Below are positions 26,404 to 39,100 of a stretch of 64,000 bases of DNA, one piece after another. The DNA comes from Owenia fusiformis. Its lineage: Eukaryota; Annelida; Polychaeta; Sabellida; Oweniidae. Location: contig CAIIXF020000006.1 in NCBI GenBank assembly GCA_903813345.2, forward strand, positions 28,587,936 to 28,651,935, given 5' to 3'. A program made the position numbers and the translations under genes. Numbering within the stretch: the stretch's first letter is position 1; every line of letters begins with the position of its first letter. The notes beneath the pieces are model-generated. The model was not told the DNA's origin. It did not search any database and was given only the letters and a program-made list of their open reading frames with translations.

Positions 26404-26809
26404 CACGCGGTCCTAACTTCGACCGTTAATTTGAATTTTTGACCTACCAGGTGCTTGAAAACCAAGGAATGCGAGTGTCATACTGCACCGTTCTTCTTCA
26501 AACTAACCATTAAAAGCAGAATAAAATTGCCTTTCTGTCGGTGCATTACTTTATTTTAAACAGTCCCTCGTTCTAGCAGCGTTTTGGTCCCCAGCTGTTA
26601 GAAAGCCTTCTTACAGCTGGGGACCAAAATGCCGCTGGAAATAGGGACTCTGTTGAAGAGAATAATGTACCATCAGAAAGGGATTTGCGTTATGCTTTAA
26701 ATGGAACAAGTTTGAAGAAAAACGGTGCAGTATGAGACTCGTAATCCTTGATTTTCAAACATCCGGTAGGTCAAAAATTCAAATTAACGGTCGAAGTTAG
26801 GACCGCGTG
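26404..26809. mobile_element. Palindromic MITE, CACGCGGTCC family, copy A
   Basis: A 406 bp element whose two halves are near-complete inverted repeats. Ends are CACGCGGTCCTAAC and its complement. Flanks ATTCC (26399-26403) and ATTTC (26810-26814) fit a 5 bp target duplication with one change. The centre pairs TTTTGGTCCCCAGCTGT with its complement, so the whole unit can fold into one long hairpin. No coding sequence. Confidence 0.88.
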
Positions 26810-26884
26810 ATTTCAACTACTCGTTTGACCAAGTTGATGTATACGAAGGACGTTGTTTGTCAAGTTTAAGATTTTTTATGATTT

Positions 26885-26894
26885 TTTATTTATT
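26885..26894 (-). terminator. Possible poly(A) signal for the beta-propeller gene
   Basis: The minus strand reads AATAAATAAA here, about 230 bp past the predicted stop codon of the beta-propeller gene and outside MITE copy A. It is the nearest canonical signal I found, but such A/T words are common in this DNA. Confidence 0.3.
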
Positions 26895-27123
26895 GTAAGA
26901 AAGTACTCATAGTCAAATATATGAGTGTCTAAAATAATACAATACCACCATACCATACCTGGTACTTTGCTTCGAAAACTAATTGTCCCCAAGCTTGTTA
27001 TTGTTTTTCAATAACAAAGAATATACATGACAATACATAATCGAGCCATAATTAAATAATTCAATTCATATTCAAGGTATAATATCCTTTATCCACTTTG
27101 AATGCGTCCATCATATTTGAAGA

Positions 27124-30100
27124 TTAACATCCCGAGAAGCCCTTCGATTGGTTGAATTCAAATCTCCATATTTCAGCCGGATTATCCTTTGAAAGATACA
27201 CCCATAATCCCGCATCGTGTTTGCGGAAGAGAAGTCCTTCCCAATTTTTTATTGTCCCTGGGATTCGATGGATGGTCTGCAAAGTATAATAATAACCATT
27301 ATTCGTATACAATTATCTCGATATTACTTGTACATATGTTGTCCATCCACTTCCGTTCGTTCTTTCCCCAATTAGTTAGAGTAGTAACTGAGATAAGGAT
27401 TTTATCGTTAAAGGGAAAGAATAAAAGTCATAAATGTCAATTATAAAGTTTCAAATACACTGAAAATACTTAGAGTCTTAGACTTGTCTGAAACCATAAT
27501 TTTTTATGTTAGTCTCAGGATTTATGAATTTGAATTTTCAGACGTGTGAATTAGAATTTTCAGATAAACAATTGGCACTTACTACTGCCCCGGTGATCAG
27601 GTCCAACCCCACGAGAGACAGTACATTGTCGAACAACAAGTAAAGAATATTTTCATGAACCGTCATAGCGCCAACCTTTTCATCTTCTAACTCTCGGGGA
27701 ACTTTAATCTTTTTTGCGTCTATGGTTTGCCGATCATGATCTACGGGGACGTAGAACATCATCAAATTTCGCGTTGGGCGAACGATAAAGGTACCGTTAC
27801 CCACGATGGATACTGATGCGTTAGGCAGCAATGCCCGAGCCATGTATGTATCCATGTATGCCAAACTTTCCAACGAATTGCTGTTACCTAAATAAATAAT
27901 AATGAGACCATATAAATCAATGGAGAGTAGGACCATAATTTGATAGGACCTCCTACCCTTTTACACCTGTACTTGTAATATGACATATGAATATTTCGCC
28001 GCAAATCATGTGCCCCATAAAGCTGATCGTAAACTCACAAATCAGTGCTCTAAAACGAATTTTTCATCCTTGGTCCAAGGGTATTTCACCTCTTTCCATA
28101 ATTCTATCCTGAATTGAGTAATAAAAGAAGTCCTTTGAATGAAGGATGCGAATTTTTTGTTTCAGTTTTAAATTGTGCATGTTCATCCCTCTCCCTATAC
28201 AAGATAGGTCAGAAATGAAACTGTTTTCACTGCATCAAATGTGGAATTTCTAGTAATTTCTAGACGTGCTTAGTCGGTCTAGGAACTCCGTGTATCTAGA
28301 GATTTCTAGGCGTGCTTAGACGTGCTTAGAGCTGGCGTGGACAGAGCGTGACTAGAGTCTAGAAATCTCTAAGCACGCCGTGGTTAGACACAAGACAAAA
28401 TAAGTCGTTATTAAATTGCCATGTGAGATTTTGCGCTATATATGGAAACATTTAAATTATAATTTACCGCACGTGTTAATATTTCGTGTTTTACTTTAGC
28501 TAAATACGGGATATCAAATCAAAAAGAGTATGTTTTCACTTTATATCCGACTTGAGTCACGAAAAGTACATCGCAACATGACAACAAATGGTGAAAGAAT
28601 TATTGGCCAGGGGATACAGTATTATTTTAAACTAGACATCTATATCGGCGAGGGGGGGCTAACTTATTCCTGGGGTGGGGTCACATTTGATATTTGTTCA
28701 AAAATCACACGAAAACTGCTCAAAATGGGGAAAGAATAATTGGCCGGTGGATGCAGTATTATTTTAAACAATACATTACTGGGGAGGGGGCTAACATATA
28801 GTTGAAATTACAGAATACGCTACCTTTTTGATGATCTATAAACATAATCTTGTCATAAACAACTACTGATTTATATATGTGAACGGATATTTGGTTTAAA
28901 AAGAAACTGAATATAGGGTAAAAATGAGGGAGACACGGACGTCGGAAGAGTGGGGATAAAATCTAATGAACACTAAGCTGAGACAGAATGAGAATCATAT
29001 GTCTGGACTCACAAGATTTTCATAAACATATTTGTTGATTGCTCACGAAAACAAAAACAAATTTCAGGGTTCATTGGCATCACACAATATTTGCAAAATG
29101 GGGGAGTGCATTTTCCCAGGATTTAAAACAATGCTTTACTTTAAATGTCGCCCCTCATACTAGCATACGCTTTCTATCAGATTCAGTAGCACCCTGCCCT
29201 TGATATATTAATACATAGTTTTCTTGTACCCCTTTTCAAAAATACAACGAACTAAATACATAGTAATAATGATCTTGGAATTGATTGCGTTTTTGCTTCT
29301 TCAAAGACGGGATATCCCAAAATTACCTTGATTACAGCATTACGCTTTCAAGAGAGTCCATGATTGCAGTCTACATGGTCTATGGGCTATTTTTAATTCC
29401 TCGTTATTTTAGTTGTGTATCTTTGAATCTGATTATCATATACAATTAACTTTAACCAATTTTACCCGTTTCTTGAACTTCAAAACTGTCACATACATAT
29501 TGGTGGTCCCTAATCATATTAGGACCAAAAACAAATAACATAATTAAAACTGGAAAACATACAATACATATTCATCATCTCATCTATTTCTCCGGTGTGT
29601 ATCTCCCGGTAATCTTTATGCCTTGAGCCACCCCCCCCCCTCCTTACAGATACTTTAAATACACTTATTTTGACGCTACTTAATTTGACGAATTTGCTCA
29701 ATTTCAAATATTGGCGGCTATTTAATTTGGCGGAATCAGGACTGAAGTTTAATTTTTGTCTATGTTTATGCATGGCCTATCAAAAGATTCTCTTGAAAGC
29801 CCATGGTTTATGTCATTAGGACGGGTATTTACTAAGATATTTTCTGTATTTCTTTTGGGATAATGTATGACATGTTGATGACATGCTCAGTTGACAGGAA
29901 AAGGGGCCCCACAAGTTTAATTTCTGAAGTGCATTTGACAAAAATTAAAACGGGAGCCAAATTAAGTATCTTCAGCTATATCAATATTATTTTGTATCTA
30001 TCTGACATTATAATTTCGAAGAGAGATTCTCCCGGGGACATTCGGGATTTCGAACATAATAAACTTAATTCGAAATTGAATCTGAAATTCTGTCAGAATG

Positions 30101-33100
30101 GAATACATGGACCTGGTTACATGGTTTATCTTATTTTAAATGGACAAATAAGATCGCAGGGGCAGGAAACTCCCCCGTAGTTGACATTTTGTTTATATAA
30201 AAGGCATTTGCATTAATCCTTTTGATAACTTTCTTTCGTGGTTGGTCCCTTGACCCGAAACATTCTGGCTACAACAATACAATTGAATTTAGAGAAAAAA
30301 TTGTGACTAATTGAGGAAAATGTGAATATACAATTTACAATTCAATACATAATTTGCACGATCGAGTCTTAGGTTTGAATTAATTAAAATGTCGTAAGCT
30401 AAGTGTAAACTTTTTGAAAAAAGCCTATCAAAAGACGAATTGTTTTTTGAATACTTTGCGAGGAAATCAATATTGATGTACCGTATTGAAGTCATAAACA
30501 ACAGCTTCGAGATGTCAGCCCGAAGACTATCTCCCGGTTGCCATGTTTATCTCGGAAACTGCTGGTTGTAATCATAATAGGACACACGGCAAAAAATGTG
30601 TATCAAAATCCGTTGAAACCTGCTTACAGGTAATATATTTGTATTATCAAAAATACAATCTTGTTCTGACCTTCGTGAATCCTGAACATTTCAAAAAGGG
30701 CATATTTTGTATTCACCTTGACATAATGTACATGTAACTCTGTCTAGGTGATCTTCAGTCAGTGACAGTTGTAGAGACTAGTTGCAACTTTAAAAAGAAA
30801 AAAATTAAAAAGAAAAAGACACTAGTTGCATGCAACTGGTGATGTTTTCCATGGAAAGCCGTGAGCACGCTTTGCAAATGATCTCTAGCTGGACTCTCTC
30901 TCTCTCTGGACGGCAGAGGGGGGGGGGGGAGGGGGTGGGGGGTTGCGATGAGTGCGAAGCACCCCCCCCCCAAAAAAAAGCTTATAAAAATATAACCATT
31001 AGATAGAAGAAATGAGCTTTCAATTTTTTTTATTTGAAGTTTCAATCTCATTTTTGAAGAATTTTAAAAGATGCATCAATTTTTGTAAAATTCAAAATAT
31101 GGGGCTCGCTTAATAAGTTATGCCACGATCGCACATCATGACACATCTCATTTCTTCTCAGTCCTGAGATGATGTATCAGGTGAAACAGAAAGATGCTAT
31201 GAGTATCAGAATGGGATCGCACCACATGGGGAGTAGTTTCCAGAAAGATTAGAATATTGTGGATGGGGTAGCCTTGCCCAAGTCGTATCTTTTTCCTATC
31301 TTTATTTCTATTATTCAAGATCAGATAAGTAAAAAATACCGACTTGGAAAAGGCTAAGGATGCAGGCCTGTCAACTGTCCCGCAATTTGCGTATTTGTCA
31401 CGCATTTGATGAAGAATTTGAAGTCACGCCAGTTTTTTTTGCGTGACAGAAAATGTCACGCAAATACGCATTTTACCTGGTAATTGTCACGCAAAAATAT
31501 TTCTGTTGAATTTTTTTCGAAATATGTTTATGATACGGTAAAAATACGAACGTCGGAAAAAAACCGAACGCAATTTGTTCGGATTTGTCACGCGAATCCC
31601 GTATATGTCACGCATGTTCATTGGAAATTTTCGTACCTACCCCCCCCCCCTCCCGTTGACGATATCGCGAGCGTAGCGAGCGCGAAAAATTTGAGGTGAT
31701 CAAAGTTTGGCAAAGGTGCTCAAACTTTGGCCAAAGGTGTTTAAAAGTTGGCCAAAGGTGTTCAAAATTTGGACAAAAGTGTTCAGATTTGGACTTAGGT
31801 GTCCAACATTTTGAAGTCACTCATATTAGGTGGTCCCAAGTTGACAGCCCTGAGGATGGGGGTGCAAGAAGGTATCCCGGCATAAATAATGTCAGATCAA
31901 CATCCTAGATATAGTGATATCTGGACACCCCCTCCCCTATCTAACGGCCCTGAGATTCAAAGAGCTCTTTGAAAGTGTCCAAAAAATGATGAAAACTCCA
32001 TGTTATTGAAATTTTGGCCAGGAAGAGTTCCAGCCCCCCCCCCCATCTACCCTTGGCTCTTACCAAGGACATGGAGGAAATTTAGGAGTCATTTTCAAAT
32101 GCCCGATTACAAGATTACAGTGATTTATTTCCGCCCTTACATAACAGTGTTATTGGTAGGCAGAGGAAATCGAGTATGTATTGATCTAGTTAATTAGTGA
32201 TTACAGATAGATTAAAGGAAAAGTGACTTGAAAGTGAATTCTGATTGTAATCAAAACTATATGAATTGATACTAATCGCACGGACATGGACTAGTATTTT
32301 GAATCATTTCATAGCCTATCCAACAGCAAGTGAAATCAAATGATCAAGCTACATTATTTATTGAAACTGAAATAAAGGACAATATTTTTTTTACTTTTTA
32401 TGTTAGTCTCAGATGTTGCTTGCAATTTTTTTGAGTTTTTGACTCAGTTACCATATTCGGGTGGGGTAAATCTTTTACTTTTTACATTTAATATTGATCA
32501 TATTTTTGCCCTCCGGCTACTGGGCAAACCCCGATTACTGGTACAGACAAATAGAGCCCAATCTAGAAAATAAAAGATGGAATCATTACCCCCCCCCCCC
32601 CCATACATTCACTATAATTAAGTCGTTGGTGAGATCGGATGTTTTTCAAGTTTAAGTTTATGCTCAATCCAGATAACATCTTCTTTATAATAAAAATAAA
32701 AAGTACTTTTATGTAGATATATATCTCCGATATCTATACATTTCCTGTAAGAATGTGGCAACGAAAATGGGGCAACAAGACCTGGGCCTAATGCATTTCT
32801 AGTTATCTGTTTTCCTGGTTAGTTTGTTTGACACAGAGACATGTTTGAAATGGGTAAACATTGAAATCGGTTTGTTTCAAGGAGGCTTCGGGGGGAATGA
32901 CCACCCATGAAACCTAGAAAATCATGTTTATAAATTATAGATCAAGATATAATATTTTCAGGCCCGTAGCCAGGATTTACCGGGGGAGCGGTTTTACCAG
33001 GGGGGGGGGTGCCAAGGGATTGGGGGGGGGGGGGCTTTTTGACAGTTTTGGCAAAACATCATTTGGCCAGGAGGGGGAGCGGCCGCTCCCTCCGCTCCCC

Positions 33101-36100
33101 TTGGCTACGGGCCTGAATTTGGAAAGCAGCTAAGAGGTCGTCGTTTTGTTACCCTTTGCATTCGTTTGACTTCACTTCTTAAAAGAGAGCTTCGTCTTGT
33201 GTAGTTTAACTAGACTCTGCACGCAGGGTATCGTTTTGTGAAGAGGGGATGGGTGATTAGCAGCATTAGAAGTCGAACGAATGCAAGGGTAGCCATAGAC
33301 TATTATGTAATTATGCTAAATCATGTCATCTTATACATTGGTACACTTACAAAATAAGGAAATAAATTGTTCAATCAATCAATTACTTTCTGCTATCATC
33401 TAATGACGCTACAGAACAAAATGTACAATTTCCTGGGAACGATAGATGTATGTGCAATGTCCGAATAAATGATTGTGGCAAAGATTGCGATTTGCTAGAT
33501 TCTGATTTTGGAATTTCTTTGATCAAATTGTACCTCACACGCAATGTCAGAAGTGAGATTGAATGTCCAAATAGCATAGTAAGAGCCCGACTAAGAGATG
33601 CCATTCCATTTTCTTGACGGGAGATTTATCGCTCAATCCCACACTAGACATTTAATGTTAAATAACAGTGAGATCTAAAATTCATATCTTAAAATCTAAA
33701 GTCGAGTTTAGTCAGAGATTATAATTTCATTGGTAAAATGCAATCAGAAGGAACCTTTAGTAATAGTTGTTTATTTTAATAAGAGATTCATAAATTGGAA
33801 CTTAAGTTGTAGCCACCATTTGTGAAGATTGCTGGGTCTAACACCTTAGTAGAGTATACCCCCTCCCAAATCACAACCACAGTCTATTTTTTAATTAAAA
33901 CTCTTTCCCTATCCTATAATGAAAATAAATGTAATTGGAGTGAATTGCATGCATTTCGAATGAAGTTATCATATTTTTAGTATTTTATTAGTTCAAACAG
34001 GTTTACATAAGATGCATTAAAGTGACAAAGGGAAACATTTCAATTTCTAACTCTACAATTGTAATCATACATGTCGTACCAGACACATGTATACATGTGC
34101 ATCATCATGATCTTCACTGGACATTATAAACATGAGCGAATAGGGGAGGGGGGAACTTGGATTACGTCCTTTAGAATGCAGGTTTAGAAAACTGCAATAG
34201 ATGCCATTTTTCATGATAGGGGGGTTATGAAGGAGTTTGTTCGTGAAAGTGCAGAATTATGGTCCTCTTTAGGTAGTAAGCTAGCACCCAAAAATGTATT
34301 AGTTCGTGAACAAATTGAAATTACTTGTTTCTTATGTATTTTTATGTGATGCTTCAGAAAATGTTTGTCTGACGCGCCATATCCGGGGCGGAAATTGTCA
34401 AAATGGGGTTTTCGACCCTAAAATGGAAAATTACAGGGGGTACTTTATCATCACTAGATAAATCATTCTGTTAGTCTTCAATCATCATAATAATTTTATG
34501 GGGAGTTGATTGGATCATGCTGAGGTAGTATGTAAAATTCCAATGCTCTGTCACTCATGGTTGTCATGGAAAACACAATTTTCGTTCAAAATATCCTTAA
34601 TTTTGCAAAACCTGAACATGTACATCATGTAGAATATGGATTATTTTTCGAATCAATACATATCAGCACATTTTAGCACACTCAAAATAACCAGTACAGT
34701 TCAAACATTTGTTTAAATATAAAGGATATTGCAATTTACATGATTGGTCAGTGTCAAAGAACATACAATTACATGAGTGATCAAAAGTGGGCGTCGCCCC
34801 CATAATAGTAGATGATTGCTATACTCTATAAAAATAGAGTTTAACTTGACTTTTGAGATACATTTACACTAGACTTATTTGATTATATTTTATATCAAGC
34901 ATTTCTGGTAAATAATGTACATCTAAGTGTCATAGTTATTGCATGGGGGGGGGGTACAAAGGGGGGGGCTAGTAAAAGAATTGGGAGGAGGCAGAGCTAA
35001 TCAGCCTTAAGTATAAATCTCATCTACATATATCTGGATTTCATGGGGTACATCTTCTGCATGGGTCTTCTTCATATTCATCTCAGTATATGGGATATTA
35101 CAACTTACATGATTGGTCAGTGTCAAAGAACATACAATTACACATTCAAGTAATCAAAAGTGGGCGTCGCCCCCATACTAGAGTAGATGATTGCTATTCT
35201 CTATAAAAACAGAGTTAAACTTGATTTGAGATACATTTACATTGGACTTCTTTGATTATACTTTATATTTTCTGGTAAATAATGTACAACTCAGTGCAAT
35301 GGTTATTGCATGAGGAGGGGTGAGGTAAGTAACAGAATTGGGAGGGGGCAGAGTTAATCAGCCTTAGGAATAAATTCTTTCTTTTGGACTTCTTCATAGA
35401 GAATTTTTGGGTCTTCTTAGTTATCTCAATATACTGTATATAGTTATTGTATGGGATGGGGGTAGTAACAGAATTCAGAGGGGTGGGGGAACAAGTCAGC
35501 ATTAAGTATCAATTTCATCTTCAGAGTTCTGGATTTCATAAGATACATCTTCTGGAGTCTTTCTTATTCATCTCCTGTTGCTATATCAACAATCATTTGT
35601 CTGAGAATACCAGTCAATACCCAATGCAATGGTGGAGTCATTCAGTTTCCATCCATGTCCATCTTCTGCTGGAATGTCAGGGTTTACAATATGGGCCATA
35701 TGGAAGATAAGTGCTTTGTAGTAAGCTCTTGACAAGGTGGAAGAAGACTGATGTCGGTTCCTTCATAGTCTTTGATTGTTTTATGGGGTCTAAACTTCTA
35801 TTTCAATTGGTTTATGTGGTTTTGCTGGTGTAAGACATTGTGGCTTAACATAAATGTTTTTTTATTATATTAATCAGTCTTCTTTTGTTTGTCCAGCACT
35901 ACACTTTGCTGTATTCTGTGCTTATCCTAACACATTGATTGAAAGACTTATAAATGAAAGATATGTAGTCTTTAAAATGCACATGAGAGATGGATTGAAA
36001 ATGTGTTTATTCCTTGTGACAATATTACTCTCTGGGCTCATATGGGCCCTAAGGAAATATCATACTAAATTTCATGGATTCTCTGATGGGTTGTTTTGTT

Positions 36101-39100
36101 TCTGGAGCTGGCAGAAAATACATGTTTTTCAAGATACTTCTAACAGCAGACTGATTATGTGATAATTAAATCCAAAATTCTATAAACGAACCTGATAGGA
36201 GAAGAAGTGGGTGGTTGCACATCACCTTATCAAATGTAGAAATACATGAGTCCCTTAAGATTGGAATGAGTTCATGAATAAAGATGCAAACAAGAAGCAA
36301 CTATACCAGTTACACTTAATTGAATAAGACCAGAATATGGCAAGAAAAAATCTACTGTGTAGCAGGTGGGAAATGCCATATCCTTTCTAGTGATAATCAT
36401 GATAAACCATGAAATTTTATTTCTTCACAGCCCTTCAGGTGAGACAGAAAGATGCTATGAGTATCAGAATGTCTAGTCATGGCAATACAATAACAACTAT
36501 AGATGAGCCTTCTCATAGTCTGATCATTTTCATTCTTGTGATTTATCACATGATATTGATATATCAACAATCTCTCAAGAGAAAATACCACTAAACACTT
36601 GCAGATTTGAGAGTCATTCAGCTGGGACTCAATATGGTGCTCCATCTTTTTAAAATGTGCTATCCTGCCCCTTCAAAGCCTGGCACTTACTTCATCTAGC
36701 GAAGGTATGAAGGCTGCATATATTATGCCAGGCCCTAGATGGGAGTAGTAACAGAATAATTGGGAGGGAGCAGAGCTCCCTCCTAGGTCTGAAACCACTT
36801 CCCCACCCTCACCTCATGTAAAAACTATACTACTAAACATATTTATGAGAAATGGTTTATATAAATTATATTTGAACATGACTGTATTCACGCCTTCTAT
36901 AAACTGTGTACAAAGTCAACATTTTACCCGGGGTATATATGTCAACACTACCCTTGGTAATAAGAGTAATTTGTGACATCAAGAGGGCTGTAGTAATGGC
37001 AGACCATAAGTTGAATATTCAAAAATTTTGGGGAGTTTTCATGTTTGAATTGTAATATATACCTCAGAGCAGGTGTGATATTGACAATGACCCCTTAGGG
37101 CTAGGTACAAAAGCTTTCGAACCCCTGACTCCCTTGCATAGCCATGTGGAGTGTATTTGTCAATATAACACCTGCTCTTCAGTCTATATTTCTTAAATAA
37201 TAGAAGTAAAGATGACGTATAGATGACAGTGATCTTCCAAGCATTAAAGCAAGTGGGCGCAGTATGCATCTGAGATTTTGAAAATAGGTTTGCACCCACC
37301 TGAAAATCCATATGCACCCACTTGAAAGTTAGAAAAATCATGAAAAATCGGCATATTTTGACCAATTTTGGTCTAAATTGTGAAAATGAAAATTTTGTAC
37401 CCACCTAAAAAGAAATCCTGGGGAGATCACTGGATGATCTTAAAACTCTGTTGACCTCTGTTTGTAGAGAATGAACCATATACTGTTGTTGGTGAGATTC
37501 CCACTTTTGATCACTTATGTAATTGTTTGGTCTTGGATACTTACCTATCATGTTTATTGTAATATCCTATATATTGAGATGAATATGAAGAAGACCTAGA
37601 ATATGTACATGTTCCTTAGTAAATCCAGAACGAAGTATTATGAGCCCCCTTCCAGTTTCTATTACTAGCTCCCCCTCTCTCAACCTGCCTCTCATGCAAT
37701 AACTATAAAACTCAGATGTCACTGGTCAGTATCGAGCGATGGTATATGCCATATAAGCCTGGTTTAGTTCAAATATCAAAGTATTACATCGACTATAAAG
37801 TAGTTTAAGTCAATGAAAACTATAAATATCTTCTCAACTGACACCAGTTAGATGTACATTATTTACCTGAAATGGTTGATATTAAGTATAATCAAAGAAG
37901 TATAAATGATAAATATATATATATCTTGAAAATTCTACTTGAACCCTGTATTTATAGAGAATGGAAATCATCTACTATTATGAAGGTGATGATGCCTACT
38001 TTTGATCACTTATGTAATGGTATGGTCTTTGACACCAATCATGTAAAATGTAGTACCTATATATTGAAATGAAAATGAAAAAGACCCAGAAGATGTAACC
38101 TTTGAATATCCAGAACTATATAAATGAGAATTATACTAAGGCTGATTAGCTCTGCCCCCTCCAAATTCTGTTACTACCCCCCCCCCTCCGCTCCCCATGC
38201 AACAACTTTTACACTTATATGTACATTATTTACCAGAAATGCATGATATTAAGTATATTCAAAGAACTTCAATATAAATGTATCTCAAAAGTCAAGTTAA
38301 ACTCTGTCTTTTCAGAGAATGGTAATCATTTACTATTATGGGGGCGACGCCCACTTTTGATCACTTATGTAGTAGTATGGTCTTTGACACTTACCAATTA
38401 TATAAATTGCAATATCCTTTATGCTTAAACAAATGCTTGAACTTCCCTGGCCATTTTGGGTGTGCTAAAATATTCTTATATCTGTTGATTTGAAAAATAA
38501 TCCTCATTCTATATTATGTACCTGTACAGGTTTGGCCAAAATTAAGGATTTTTCAATGAAAATTGTGGTTTCCATGGCAACCATGAGTGACAGGTGATTG
38601 AACCTTAACATACTACCTCAGCATGATCCAATCAACTCCCCATAAAATTATTATGATGATTGAAGACCAACTGAAGGATTTATTCAATGATGATAAAGTA
38701 CCCCATGTAATTTTCCATTTTAGGGTCGAAAACGCCAATTTGACAACTTTCGCCCCGGATACGGCGCGTCAGACAAACATTTTCTGAAGTAGCACATAAA
38801 AATACATAAGAAACAAGTAATTTCAATTTGTTCACGAACTAATACATTTTTGGGTGCTAGCTTACTACCGAATTATGGTCCTCTTGGAATAAGTTCTGCC
38901 TTTCGTAGTATTATTTGTCCGATTACTAGTAAGTATAAACACGAGGTGCCAACCCCGACCGTTAATTTGAATTTTATACCTACACCTGTTTGGAAATCAA
39001 GGATTGTGAATCAATATACACTGCACCGTTTTTCTTCAAATTTGTTCCATTAAAAGAAAACAAATTTTTCTGATGGTTACATTATACTGTTATACCGACT

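Noticed and set aside
35854-36162. 102-codon frame in the centre of the foldback element, considered as a transposase
   Set aside because: No DDE or other transposase motif; hydrophobic, low-complexity composition.
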